Under the pieces are notes generated by a model. It saw only the letters and a program-made list of their open reading frames with translations, had not been told where the DNA came from and did not search any database. 64,000 bases of DNA from CAMCXT01 sp040403315 (lineage in GTDB: Bacteria > Bacteroidota > Bacteroidia > M30B66): NCBI GenBank assembly GCA_040403315.1, contig JBBAKX010000001.1:682001-746000 (forward strand). Direction: 5' to 3'. A program made the translations under genes and the position numbers. Shown here one piece after another: positions 17,208 to 26,131 of this stretch; positions within the stretch are counted from its first letter, which is position 1, and the number at the start of each line of letters is the position of its first letter.

Positions 17208-18047
17208 ATGTCAAGTGTAGCTATTACTGCTGCTGATGTTAATAAATTGCGCCAAGCTACCGGAGCCGGTATGATGGATTGCAAAAAAGCGCTTACTGAA
17301 TCCAATGGTGACTTCGAAGGTGCAATTGATTTTCTTCGTAAAAAAGGACAGAAAGTAGCTGGTAATCGTGCAGATCGCGAAGCCAATGAAGGTGTTGTGT
17401 TTGCTAAAGTTACTGGCGACAATAAAAGAGGTGTATTGGTTGCACTTAACTGCGAAACAGATTTCGTAGCCAAAAACCAAGAATACATCGATTTCGTTTC
17501 AACTGTTACTGATATTGCTATCAGCGGCGGAGCAGCAGATGCTGAGGCTCTATTAGCAACTCAACTTGATGGTTTATCGATCAGCGATAGAATCACAGAT
17601 TTGATCGGAAAAATCGGTGAAAGAATGGAACTGCAATACCAACAAACTTTTGGAGAATATGTAGTTGCTTACAATCACCCAGGAAACCGTTTAGCTACTA
17701 TCGTGGCATTTAACAAAGCTGAATCTGCTGAACTTTCTGCAATTTCTAAAGACGTAGCTATGCAGGCAGCTGCAATGGCTCCGGTTGCCCTTGATAAAGA
17801 CGATGTTGACACCCGCACTTTAGAGCGCGAAATGGACATCGCTCGCGAGCAAATCCGTGCTGAAGGCAAACCTGAAGAAATGGTTGAGAAAATTGCTCAA
17901 GGAAAACTTAACAAGTTCTATAAAGACAATACACTCCTCAATCAGGAGTTTATTAAAGACGGTAAACTCACAGTACGTCAGTATATCGCATCTAATGATA
18001 AAGAATTGATGGCCATTGGATTCAAGCGAATCGCTATTGGTAACTAA
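17208..18047 (+). CDS. tsf: Translation elongation factor Ts
   Basis: 279 residues. EF-Ts recycles EF-Tu from its GDP form. The N-terminal UBA-like domain (VNKLRQATGAGMMDCKKAL, with KKALTESNGDFEGAIDFLRKK) and the NCETDFVAKN core motif are clear. A purine-rich AGGAGA lies 8 bases before the ATG, one of the few Shine-Dalgarno-like sites in the window. The usual rpsB-tsf pairing is kept, and two hairpin terminators follow. Confidence 0.98.
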   Translation: MSSVAITAADVNKLRQATGAGMMDCKKALTESNGDFEGAIDFLRKKGQKVAGNRADREANEGVVFAKVTGDNKRGVLVALNCETDFVAKNQEYIDFVSTVTDIAISGGAADAEALLATQLDGLSISDRITDLIGKIGERMELQYQQTFGEYVVAYNHPGNRLATIVAFNKAESAELSAISKDVAMQAAAMAPVALDKDDVDTRTLEREMDIAREQIRAEGKPEEMVEKIAQGKLNKFYKDNTLLNQEFIKDGKLTVRQYIASNDKELMAIGFKRIAIGN

Positions 18048-18058
18048 TACATTGATCA

Positions 18059-18085
18059 GGAGAGTTTTTTACTCTCCTTTTTTTT
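18059..18085 (+). terminator. Rho-independent terminator after tsf
   Basis: GGAGAGT (18059-18065) pairs perfectly with ACTCTCC (18071-18077) across a 5-T loop and is followed by a run of eight T residues. Confidence 0.85.
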
Positions 18086-18100
18086 GATCTATTGAATTTA

Positions 18101-18125
18101 AATCCCGTTCTAGGACGGGATTTTT
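18101..18125 (+). terminator. Second hairpin before pyrH (terminator or attenuator-like)
   Basis: AATCCCGT (18101-18108) and ACGGGATT (18115-18122) form a perfect 8-bp stem with a 6-base loop, followed by TTT. It lies between the tsf terminator and the pyrH start at 18153. It may back up the first terminator or sit in a pyrH leader; no evidence separates these. Confidence 0.6.
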
Positions 18126-18152
18126 CATGCCTGAATCTCAATATCATTCCTC

Positions 18153-18860
18153 ATGAAATACAAAAGAATTCTGCTCAAACTCAGTGGTGAATCATTGATG
18201 GGTGAGAAAAACTTCGGAATCGATCCCGAAAGACTTTCAATTTATGCACAGGAAATTAAAGATGCAGCAGCAGCTGGAATTGAAGTCGCTGTTGTAATTG
18301 GCGGCGGAAATATCTTTAGAGGAATTCAAGCTGCAGAGGGCGGTATGGATCGAGTTCAAGGCGATTACATGGGCATGTTGGCAACTGTAATCAATAGTAT
18401 GGCACTTCAATCAGCGCTCGAAGGAATGGGCGTGCAAACACGATTGCAAAGTGCCATCAAAATGGAACAAATCTGTGAACCATTTATTCGTAGAAGAGCA
18501 GTTCGACATCTCGAAAAGGGTAGGGTAGTCATCTTTGGTGCAGGAACAGGAAACCCTTATTTCACTACCGACACAGCTGCAACGCTACGTGCCATTGAGA
18601 TTGAAGCGGACGTTATTCTTAAAGGGACACGCGTTGATGGCATTTATACGGCAGATCCTGAAAAAGTTCCTGATGCTGTTAAATACGACACCATCACCTT
18701 TACTGAGGTGTATGAAAAAGGTTTGAACGTAATGGACATGACTGCGTTCACACTGTGTAACGACAATAAACTACCCATTATCGTTTTTGATATGAACAAA
18801 GCGGGAAATCTCAAACGTCTTTTGGCCGGGGAAGAAATTGGAACCCTGGTTAGTTTCTAA
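18153..18860 (+). CDS. pyrH: UMP kinase
   Basis: 235 residues of the amino-acid-kinase fold. PyrH phosphorylates UMP to UDP in pyrimidine nucleotide synthesis. Motifs: RILLKLSGESLMG at the N-terminus, VVIGGGNIFRG, MGMLATVINSMALQ, FGAGTGNPYFTTDTAA, and GVYTADP-type VDGIYTADPEKVPDA. It lies between tsf and frr, as in many bacteria. Confidence 0.98.
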   Translation: MKYKRILLKLSGESLMGEKNFGIDPERLSIYAQEIKDAAAAGIEVAVVIGGGNIFRGIQAAEGGMDRVQGDYMGMLATVINSMALQSALEGMGVQTRLQSAIKMEQICEPFIRRRAVRHLEKGRVVIFGAGTGNPYFTTDTAATLRAIEIEADVILKGTRVDGIYTADPEKVPDAVKYDTITFTEVYEKGLNVMDMTAFTLCNDNKLPIIVFDMNKAGNLKRLLAGEEIGTLVSF

Positions 18861-18914
18861 AGCATCACATTTTCCGAAAAATCTCTTTTATTTGCAGTCC
18901 TTCAACTGATACCT

Positions 18915-19478
18915 ATGAACGAAGAAGTTAAACCACAAATTGAATCTGCAACTTCCTTAATGGAGAAGGCGATTTCTCACCTTGAGAGTGAGCTAGCAAA
19001 GATTCGGGCAGGTAAAGCAAGTGCACAAATGCTTGATGGTATTTTCGTGGATTACTACGGAAGCAATACCGCTCTAGCCCAAGTTGCTAATGTGAATACG
19101 CCCGATGCACGAACACTTATAATTCAACCTTGGGAAAAGCAAATGCTTGGACCAATCGAAAAGGCAATTTTTGGATCGAATATCGGCCTTACACCGATGA
19201 ATGATGGTGTGGTTATCCGCATCAATATTCCACCGCTTACTGAAGAACGTCGTGTAAGTCTGGTTAAACTCTCAAAATCTGAAGCTGAAAATTGCAAGGT
19301 GAGCGTCCGTAATATTCGTCGCGATGCCAATGAAGCGATTAAAAAACTGGTGAAAGATGGTTTGGCTGAAGACCTAGCAAAAGATGCAGAAGCAAAAATT
19401 CAACAGCTCACCGATAGCTTTATCGTAAAAACAGATAAGTGCCTTGAAGTGAAGGAAAAAGAAATTATGACAGTTTGA
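18915..19478 (+). CDS. frr: Ribosome recycling factor
   Basis: 187 residues, the expected length. Frr splits post-termination ribosomes with EF-G. RAGKASAQMLDGIFVDYYGS, LIIQPWEKQMLGPIEKAI, IRINIPPLTEERR and VRNIRRDANEAIKKL are diagnostic. It follows pyrH by 54 bases and ends before a bidirectional terminator shared with glmS. Confidence 0.98.
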   Translation: MNEEVKPQIESATSLMEKAISHLESELAKIRAGKASAQMLDGIFVDYYGSNTALAQVANVNTPDARTLIIQPWEKQMLGPIEKAIFGSNIGLTPMNDGVVIRINIPPLTEERRVSLVKLSKSEAENCKVSVRNIRRDANEAIKKLVKDGLAEDLAKDAEAKIQQLTDSFIVKTDKCLEVKEKEIMTV

Positions 19479-19497
19479 TTTTTTAATTCATCATTAA

Positions 19498-19534
19498 AAA
19501 AGCCCTCTTGGATATATTATTCAAGAGGGCTTTT
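19498..19534. terminator. Bidirectional terminator between frr and glmS
   Basis: AAAAGCCCTCTTG (19498-19510) and CAAGAGGGCTTTT (19522-19534) form a perfect 13-bp stem. With A and T runs on the two sides it can end transcription from both converging genes. Confidence 0.9.
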
Positions 19535-19556
19535 AGTTTTTGTATAAACTACTAAA

Positions 19557-21404
19557 CTATTCTACAGTTACAGATTTTGCTAAGTTTCTCGGTTGGTCTA
19601 CATTACAGCCACGCATAATAGCGATATGATAAGCAAGCAGCTGCAAAGGAATCACAGTAATAAGTGGCGTCAACTCCTCTTCAGTTTCCGGGATTTCGAT
19701 AATGTGATCAGCCAATTCAGCTACATCTCTATCTCCTTGCGTGACAATGGCAATAATTTTACCACCACGCGCTTTAACTTCCTGCACATTACTTAGGATT
19801 TTCTCGTAAGCTCCTTTGTTTGGCGCAATCACTACAACTGGCATGTTTTCATCGATCAAAGCGATTGGACCATGTTTCATTTCCGCAGCAGGATATCCTT
19901 CTGCATGGATATAAGAAATCTCTTTCAGCTTCAGTGCGCCCTCAAGCGCAATCGGGAAATTGTAGCTCCTTCCAAGGTACAAGAAGTTGTTGGCTTCCTT
20001 ATAGATCGAACTGATGTATTTAATTTGATCATCCATCTTAAGCAGTTCTTCCACTTTCATTGGAATTTGATCAAGGCCAAGTAGTAATTGATGGTATTTG
20101 CTTTCTGAAATCGTGCCTTTTTTATGCGCAAAAACCAATGCCATTAGGGTTAGCACCGTAACTTGAGCTGTGAATGCTTTGGTTGAAGCGACCCCAATTT
20201 CAGGGCCTGCATGGGTGTAAGAACCAGCGTGTGTAGCGCGTGCAATTGAACTGCCTACAACATTACAAATTCCAAAAATTGTGGCGCCTTTTGATTTAGC
20301 TAACTCAATTGCTGCCAAAGTATCGGCTGTTTCACCCGATTGTGAGATGGCGATGACCAAATCTTTTTCGGTGATAATTGGGTTTCTGTATCTGAATTCA
20401 GAAGCATATTCTACTTCAACTGGGATTCGAGCAAGATCCTCGATAAGGTATTCTCCAACCAAACCAGCATGCCAAGAAGTTCCGCATGCTACAATGATGA
20501 TTCTATCGGCGTTAAGAATTTTTGCTTGGTAGTCGATTATTCCGCCTAGAGTAACTTCGCGCAGATCGATGTTCAATCGGCCTCGCATGTTGTCTCTGAT
20601 ACTTCTAGGCTGTTCGTAAATTTCCTTTAACATGAAGTGATCAAAACCGCCCTTTTCGATTGTTTCGAGTTGCATTTCAAGTTCCTGAACATATGGTGTT
20701 TTGTCCTGGTTCTTGATGGTTTTGATTTTCATTTCTTTCCCTTTCTCAAGGATAACGATCTCCTCATCATTCAAATAAACCACATTGCGTGTGTATTCGA
20801 TGATAGGTGTGGCGTCGGATGCTATAAAATATTCGTGGTCTTTTCCTACTCCAACAACCAATGGACTGCCTTTTTTAGCGCCAATCATCATGTCTGGATT
20901 GTCTTTTGAAAGAATCACAATCGCATATGCTCCAACCACTTGATTGAGGGCGATCATTATGGCTTCAACCAAATCTACATTTTCATTTTTCTGGACGTTC
21001 TCTATCAGATAAATCAACACCTCTGTATCTGTGTCGCTTTTGAAAACGTGACCACGATTCTGCAATTCCTTTTTTAAGGAAGCATAGTTTTCGATGATTC
21101 CATTGTGGATAATCACTAAGTTACCCGATTCTGAAAAATGCGGATGCGCGTTTTTATCATCAGGGATACCATGAGTAGCCCAACGGGTGTGTCCTACGCC
21201 TAATTGTCCTGATATATTTTTACCCGCAGTAAAAGCTTCAAGTTCAGAAACCTTCCCTTTGCATTTGTACAAACGAATGTCTTCGCTTGTATTTAATAGA
21301 GCTACACCGGCGCTGTCATAGCCTCTGTATTCTAGTCGATGAAGTCCTTTAATTAGAATCGGATAAGCTTCCTTTTCTCCCAAATAAGCAACAATGCCAC
21401 ACAT
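19557..21404 (-). CDS. glmS: Glutamine-fructose-6-phosphate aminotransferase (isomerizing)
   Basis: 615 residues. GlmS makes glucosamine-6-phosphate from fructose-6-phosphate and glutamine, the entry to amino-sugar and peptidoglycan synthesis. Cys2 (MCGIVAYLG) is the glutaminase nucleophile, and HRLEYRGYDSAG follows. Two SIS domains are visible, the first around ACGTSWHAG and ISQSGETADTLAA, the second around YLGRSYNFPIALEGALKLKE, and the C-terminus ends in the family DQPRNLAKSVTVE. The neighbouring DUF4270, GT5-like and pan genes are a gene order common in Bacteroidota. The amino sugars also supply the pseudaminic acid genes further right. Confidence 0.98.
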   Translation of the reverse strand: MCGIVAYLGEKEAYPILIKGLHRLEYRGYDSAGVALLNTSEDIRLYKCKGKVSELEAFTAGKNISGQLGVGHTRWATHGIPDDKNAHPHFSESGNLVIIHNGIIENYASLKKELQNRGHVFKSDTDTEVLIYLIENVQKNENVDLVEAIMIALNQVVGAYAIVILSKDNPDMMIGAKKGSPLVVGVGKDHEYFIASDATPIIEYTRNVVYLNDEEIVILEKGKEMKIKTIKNQDKTPYVQELEMQLETIEKGGFDHFMLKEIYEQPRSIRDNMRGRLNIDLREVTLGGIIDYQAKILNADRIIIVACGTSWHAGLVGEYLIEDLARIPVEVEYASEFRYRNPIITEKDLVIAISQSGETADTLAAIELAKSKGATIFGICNVVGSSIARATHAGSYTHAGPEIGVASTKAFTAQVTVLTLMALVFAHKKGTISESKYHQLLLGLDQIPMKVEELLKMDDQIKYISSIYKEANNFLYLGRSYNFPIALEGALKLKEISYIHAEGYPAAEMKHGPIALIDENMPVVVIAPNKGAYEKILSNVQEVKARGGKIIAIVTQGDRDVAELADHIIEIPETEEELTPLITVIPLQLLAYHIAIMRGCNVDQPRNLAKSVTVE

Positions 21405-21425
21405 GGTCTGTAAGTGTTGGAATGA

Positions 21426-22742
21426 TTAATTAGGTAATATTTGGTACAGTATTTCAAACTTCATCGAACCACTGATGGCTTCTGTTCCATTGAGTGCGAC
21501 TCTGTATGAAGAAATTCCTGTTCCCGAAGGTTGAATATAAAAATATTCATCGGTGATCACACCGTTTAATCTTGATTGAAGATACCGAGCAATATTGAAT
21601 GTGTACTCCTTAGTGGTACTATTGTAAACACCGCCGCTGTATGAAGTACTGTTCACACTCAAATCTGGTGATATAATGAGATTACCATCGTCGTCTTTCA
21701 ACACAATATTCAACTGCGGATTTGGAGCATACTTGCCCAAGGTATTCGCATCAACAGTTAAAGTCATCAGAGCTTTGTGAATGAGAATGTTTCTTCCTGC
21801 CTTCCAATTCATGATTTCAGGAATTTGCAATTTCGTGCGCAAGCCTCCCATGTTATGAATATACAGTTTCTGTTTTCCCGATTCGAAAGAGCCTAAACTT
21901 GAGGTAACTTCGGATTTGTAAGTATGCTTGAATCTGGTGAATCTAGCCGAACTTTCGTTTACAATGAAGGAAGTTTTTAAGCTGTCGTTTCCATCGTTTT
22001 TGTAAAACAAATCGATCCTTGCACCACCAATCAAATTGAAGTCTAAAATAGCACCTTGATCATCGTTTTGATTTCGGGTATCCGCGTCGATATAAATCCC
22101 GTTGAAGAATGAAGTAAATACATCAGCATTTACAATATCCTCAGGATTGGTAATGAATTCGTCTGCAAGCGACTGGTCTAGCTTGAAGCGCAATTGTGGG
22201 GCTTCTTTTTTACCTGTAACGCTCACACTATCGATTAACGAAGGCGTGAAATAACTTGAAGAACCAAGCGGAATTTGGTCTCTTTCTAAAGTGTCTGAAC
22301 TGAAATACGAAGAATCTTTGTACATCATTTCTCTAACACGAAAGGCACGAAACTTTTGGAGCCCGTTCAACTTAGAAACATCACCGTAATAACTACGATA
22401 AGGCAAGACCAGTACAATTGAGTCAGCAATTGGATTTACTCCTAAATCGATATTGCTTACAGCAGGCCTAAGCTGCATGTAAATAGCAGATCTTATTTTG
22501 CCCAATAATGGGTCGTTGTAGGCGCCAAGAAGGTTCAGCGATAGCTCATCGGTTTTTACAGAATCTTCTCTTTCTGTAGCTGCTTCAACCTTCAGGTTAA
22601 GTTCACTTAAAAGATTTGCCGAGTCTCCGCCAGGTTGAGTTTCAAGACCAAGTTCAGGTTCTTCGCACGACACGAAAAACACTGTAAATAACAGGACAAA
22701 AGAAAATGTCGAATGGGCCAATCGGCTCAAAAAGTTATGCAC
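21426..22742 (-). CDS. DUF4270 lipoprotein
   Basis: 438 residues. The start is GTG at 22742, as no in-frame ATG lies near the signal peptide. The sequence LLFTVFFVSCEEPELGLETQP shows a lipobox with Cys26 and the DUF4270 hallmark GLExQP directly after it. Later family features are LLGAYNDPLLGKIRSAIYMQL and the C-terminal SYRVALNGT. The function of DUF4270 is unknown. The placement between glmS and the GT5-like gene is a conserved Bacteroidota order, so the gene is probably housekeeping and cell-envelope related. Confidence 0.9.
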   Translation of the reverse strand: MHNFLSRLAHSTFSFVLLFTVFFVSCEEPELGLETQPGGDSANLLSELNLKVEAATEREDSVKTDELSLNLLGAYNDPLLGKIRSAIYMQLRPAVSNIDLGVNPIADSIVLVLPYRSYYGDVSKLNGLQKFRAFRVREMMYKDSSYFSSDTLERDQIPLGSSSYFTPSLIDSVSVTGKKEAPQLRFKLDQSLADEFITNPEDIVNADVFTSFFNGIYIDADTRNQNDDQGAILDFNLIGGARIDLFYKNDGNDSLKTSFIVNESSARFTRFKHTYKSEVTSSLGSFESGKQKLYIHNMGGLRTKLQIPEIMNWKAGRNILIHKALMTLTVDANTLGKYAPNPQLNIVLKDDDGNLIISPDLSVNSTSYSGGVYNSTTKEYTFNIARYLQSRLNGVITDEYFYIQPSGTGISSYRVALNGTEAISGSMKFEILYQILPN

Positions 22743-22769
22743 CTGATTCTGATATTGTTTTTCAACCTG

Positions 22770-23606
22770 TTAATCAGCCAACTCGGCTACCTGCTCCCCC
22801 AATAAAACCTCATCATAGAATTCTGAACATGCTTCAGCCAATTCAGCTCCTACGTTTTTCAGTTCGAGGACAGGTTTTTTTAGCTCTTTTGCAAATGAAA
22901 TCAATTCTGGGTTAACACCAGCTTCAGTTTCAACAATACCATCTGCAAAAGACGTAGCGTGACGAATTAAGTTGTTGTAATCAGGTTCTTGAAGGAGTTG
23001 GGTATCTGAAGATTCGATCCCATCCATAATGAGCTTCTCTGCCAAGCGGTGGTCCATTGCAGGAGTAAAGCCATCATTGTATAAAGAAACTACCACCTTG
23101 CTATCAGCAAACAAAGGATCGTCTTTGTATTTTGTTTTTAGAAGTACAGGGAGTAAAGATGTCATCCAGCCATGGCAATGAATTACATCCGGCGACCAGC
23201 CTAGTTTTTTTACAGTTTCAAGAACACCTTTGCAAAAGAAAAGCATACGCTCATCGTTGTCGCTGAAATATTGGTTGTTTTTATCGGTAACAATATACTT
23301 GCGTTGAAAATATTCTTCATTATCAATGAAGTAAACTTGCATTCTTGCAGCTTGAATTGAAGCAACTTTAATGATCAGTGGCTGATCGTTATCGTCTATA
23401 ATCAAATTCATTCCAGAGAGGCGGATAACCTCGTGAAGTTGATTTCTGCGCTCATTGATGCAGCCGTATCGCGGCATGAAAGTTCTAATTTCTCTACCTT
23501 TCTCCTGAATCGCCTGTGGTAATTCACGGGCAATTTTCGACATATGTGTTTCAGGCAAATAAGGTGTGATCTCCTGAGAAACAAAAAGTACTCTTGTTTT
23601 TTTCAT
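22770..23606 (-). CDS. Short glycogen/starch-synthase-like protein (GT5 catalytic N-domain only)
   Basis: 278 residues, against about 480 for a full GT5 glycogen synthase. It carries only the N-terminal Rossmann domain: RVLFVSQEITPYLPETHMSK, MPRYGCINERRNQLHEVIR, PDVIHCHGWMTSLLPVLLK and VVVSLYNDGF. The C-terminal GT-B domain that binds ADP-glucose is absent, and the reading frame ends cleanly with an acidic tail, so this is not a recent truncation. Such short proteins are a constant neighbour of panC in Bacteroidota; whether they have transferase activity is not established. It is divergent from panC. Confidence 0.85.
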   Translation of the reverse strand: MKKTRVLFVSQEITPYLPETHMSKIARELPQAIQEKGREIRTFMPRYGCINERRNQLHEVIRLSGMNLIIDDNDQPLIIKVASIQAARMQVYFIDNEEYFQRKYIVTDKNNQYFSDNDERMLFFCKGVLETVKKLGWSPDVIHCHGWMTSLLPVLLKTKYKDDPLFADSKVVVSLYNDGFTPAMDHRLAEKLIMDGIESSDTQLLQEPDYNNLIRHATSFADGIVETEAGVNPELISFAKELKKPVLELKNVGAELAEACSEFYDEVLLGEQVAELAD

Positions 23607-23754
23607 GGCAGGTTAGTTAGGCTAGTGGGGAAACAAATGGAAGCATTCAAAAAGAAGCCGGTATTGAATGATGTGGCGGCGCGTTGCTCCATCGAAAAAT
23701 TAAATCAGATTACAAAATTAAGAAAAAAATCGGGACTTTTCACGTGTATTCTTT

Positions 23755-23762
23755 TAGCTTTG
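23755..23762 (+). promoter_or_regulatory. Candidate -7 element of panC
   Basis: TAGCTTTG matches TAnnTTTG, 74 bases before the panC ATG. No TTG is found 19 bases upstream, so the call rests on the -7 element alone. A short AGCCC/GGGCT hairpin follows at about 23765-23779. Confidence 0.45.
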
Positions 23763-23836
23763 CAGCCCTTTGGGGGCTAAACTCCATATACAGCGAGCGT
23801 TACGTCTTTTTCGTACAATTTATCTGTTAAGTATTC

Positions 23837-24679
23837 ATGGAACTGATTTGGGATATTCAAGCATTACAACAGTTCCTTTCGGAAAAAAGAGCACAAAATC
23901 TTTCCTGCGGCTTCGTCCCAACGATGGGAGCCTTGCACGAAGGCCACATTTCTTTGATCAATCAAGCTAGATTGGAAACTGATTTTTGCGTGGTCAGTAT
24001 TTTCGTTAATCCAACGCAATTCAACGAGTCGACCGATTTTAACAATTATCCAAAACAAGAAGTCCAAGACATCGATATGCTTCAAGTTGCTTCGGTTGAT
24101 GCTGTTTTTCTGCCACAAACTGATGCGATGTATCCTGCTGGCAATCCCCTGCTTGAGTTTGATCTTGAAGGTCTTGATCAAGTTATGGAAGGCACTTTTA
24201 GGCCGGGTCATTTTCAAGGTGTGGTAACGGTGGTAGATAAATTCTTTGGTCTGGTTCAACCACAAAAGGCTTTTTTTGGTTTAAAGGATTTTCAGCAATT
24301 GGCAGTGATCAGACTGCTTGCCCGCAAACGGTACCCTGAAATAGAAATTGTGCCTTGCGAAATTTTACGCGAAGCCCACGGTTTAGCTATGAGTTCGAGA
24401 AATGAATTGTTGAAGTCAGAGGATCGACAATACGCTGCTTGTATTTTTCAAATACTATCGAACCTTGCTTCTTCTTGGAAAATTATGCCCTTTGAGGAAA
24501 TTTTGACGGGCGCACGGTCTGCCTTTGCAGAAACCAGATTGAAACTAGAATATCTCGAAATCGCGGATGCACTCACCTTGCAGCCACTTTCTAACTATCA
24601 CAACAAACCATCGGTGGCTTGTGTTGCGGCTCGAATTGGAGGCATCCGATTAATCGACAACATCGAACTGCCTGCCTAA
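23837..24679 (+). CDS. panC: Pantothenate synthetase
   Basis: 280 residues. PanC ligates pantoate and beta-alanine using ATP, the last step of vitamin B5 synthesis. It has FVPTMGALHEGHISLI (with the HxGH nucleotide motif), VVSIFVNPTQFNESTDF, FGLKDFQQLAVIRLL and EILREAHGLAMSSRN. The next gene, panD, supplies the beta-alanine. The start ATG at 23837 gives the normal N-terminus. Confidence 0.97.
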   Translation: MELIWDIQALQQFLSEKRAQNLSCGFVPTMGALHEGHISLINQARLETDFCVVSIFVNPTQFNESTDFNNYPKQEVQDIDMLQVASVDAVFLPQTDAMYPAGNPLLEFDLEGLDQVMEGTFRPGHFQGVVTVVDKFFGLVQPQKAFFGLKDFQQLAVIRLLARKRYPEIEIVPCEILREAHGLAMSSRNELLKSEDRQYAACIFQILSNLASSWKIMPFEEILTGARSAFAETRLKLEYLEIADALTLQPLSNYHNKPSVACVAARIGGIRLIDNIELPA

Positions 24680-24681
24680 AA

Positions 24682-24712
24682 TTGCCCATTCAAATCTATT
24701 GATTTAGCTTTG
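24682..24712 (+). promoter_or_regulatory. Promoter of panD, giving a nearly leaderless transcript
   Basis: TTG (24682-24684) and TAGCTTTG (24705-24712) are 20 bases apart, close to the Bacteroidota consensus. The panD ATG is at 24722, only 9 bases after the element, so the transcript would begin within a few bases of the start codon. Confidence 0.65.
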
Positions 24713-24721
24713 CACCCAGTT

Positions 24722-25072
24722 ATGACAATCGAGGTACTTAAATCAAAAATTCACCGGGTTACGGTAACAGAGGCCGATCTGAACTACATAGGAAGTGTTA
24801 CCATCGACGAAAATCTGATGGAAGCTGCAAATCTGATTGAAAATGAAAAAGTTCAGATTCTGAATATCAACAATGGTGAACGATTCGAGACTTATGTTAT
24901 AAAAGGCGCCCGAAATAGCGGCGTAATTTGTTTGAATGGCCCCGCTGCAAGAAGAGTTGCGGTAGGCGATATCATCATTATTGTTTCTTATGCTTCCATG
25001 GAGTTTGAAGAAGCTAAGAAGTTCCGTCCTTGGGTAATCTTCCCCGATACAGTAACTAATACTCTCAAGTAA
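24722..25072 (+). CDS. panD: Aspartate 1-decarboxylase
   Basis: 116 residues from ATG 24722; a TTG four codons earlier is less likely. PanD is made as a proenzyme that cleaves itself between Gly24 and Ser25 (NYIGSVTID), turning Ser25 into the pyruvoyl cofactor, and converts aspartate to beta-alanine. KSKIHRVTVTEADLNY, GARNSGVICLNGPAARR and VGDIIIIVSYASM are typical. It follows panC by 42 bases but also has its own promoter. Confidence 0.97.
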   Translation: MTIEVLKSKIHRVTVTEADLNYIGSVTIDENLMEAANLIENEKVQILNINNGERFETYVIKGARNSGVICLNGPAARRVAVGDIIIIVSYASMEFEEAKKFRPWVIFPDTVTNTLK

Positions 25073-25078
25073 GTCCAA

Positions 25079-26131
25079 ATGCAAAAGAAAATCTGGCCCG
25101 CGCTACGTAACTATATATTCTTGGCGATCGGGATTGCCTTGATTTACCTTGTTTTCAAGGATGTTGATTTTGTTTGGATGTGGAACGAAATCAAAGGAGC
25201 CCGGTTCTCTTGGATCTTTCTTTCTATGTTTTGCGGAATTTTAGCTATGGCTTCTCGCGCTTGGCGTTGGAGAATTATGCTCGAACCCTTAGGCTTTAAA
25301 CCAAGTTTTTTGCACTGTTTCTATGGTGTTTCAATTGGCTATTTTGCCAATATCGCGCTACCGCGGATGGGTGAAGTGGTTCGTTGCACCATCCTAAATC
25401 AAACCGACAATGTGCCAGTTAACCAATCTTTTGGTACAGTAATCCTTGAAAGGGTTATCGACGTTTTGATGCTCTTGGGACTCATTATGTTGGTGCTGTT
25501 TACACGGATGGATTTGTTTGGCGACTTTTTCATGAAGGAACTTTTTCAAAAGAAAGCAGGTCAGGGCTCCATCTTTGAAAACCAACAGTTCCAAATTGGT
25601 TTGGGAATTTTCGTACTCCTTGGAATCGTTCTCATTGCCCTGTTTATTAAGTATAAACAACAATTACTGAAGATTAGCCTGTTCCAAAAGGTTGTTAATT
25701 TCCTGAAAGGCATTGGAGACGGACTTTTCACCTTTTTCAAAATGAAGAAAAAAGGCTGGTTTGTTTTTCATACACTATTTATCTGGGTAAATTATTTCAT
25801 CATGACTTGGATCTGTGTTTATTCATACGATCCTACAAGCATGTTGAAAGCGTTCGATGGTTTGTTCTTGATGGTTGTTGGAGGCTTAGGCATGACTGCA
25901 CCTGTTCAAGGTGGGTTTGGAGCATTTCACTATTTGGTGGAGAAGGCTTTGATGATTTACCAAATTAGTCCTTCGATAAACCCAATTACAGGTTCAGAAA
26001 TCCGACCAGGTTTGGTGTTTGCTACCATTGTTCATTCTGCGCAGTTCGTTATGACTGTTTTGTTGGGGACTTTTTCTCTGATCGGGTTTACTTTACTAAG
26101 AAAGAAAAGCAAGCAGAATCATGCAGCCTGA
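25079..26131 (+). CDS. Flippase-like / lysylphosphatidylglycerol-synthase transmembrane-domain protein
   Basis: 350 residues with eight or so membrane helices, matching the UPF0104 / LPG_synthase_TM family. Features are IFLAIGIALIYLVFKDVDF, ASRAWRWRIMLEPLGF, YGVSIGYFANIALPRMGEVVRC, and GGLGMTAPVQGGFGAFHYLVEKAL. The soluble aminoacyl-transfer domain of full MprF is absent, so a lipid-translocation type role is possible but not shown. It starts 7 bases after panD, and its end overlaps rfaE2 by 11 bases; the panC-panD-flippase arrangement is common in flavobacteria. Confidence 0.9.
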   Translation: MQKKIWPALRNYIFLAIGIALIYLVFKDVDFVWMWNEIKGARFSWIFLSMFCGILAMASRAWRWRIMLEPLGFKPSFLHCFYGVSIGYFANIALPRMGEVVRCTILNQTDNVPVNQSFGTVILERVIDVLMLLGLIMLVLFTRMDLFGDFFMKELFQKKAGQGSIFENQQFQIGLGIFVLLGIVLIALFIKYKQQLLKISLFQKVVNFLKGIGDGLFTFFKMKKKGWFVFHTLFIWVNYFIMTWICVYSYDPTSMLKAFDGLFLMVVGGLGMTAPVQGGFGAFHYLVEKALMIYQISPSINPITGSEIRPGLVFATIVHSAQFVMTVLLGTFSLIGFTLLRKKSKQNHAA

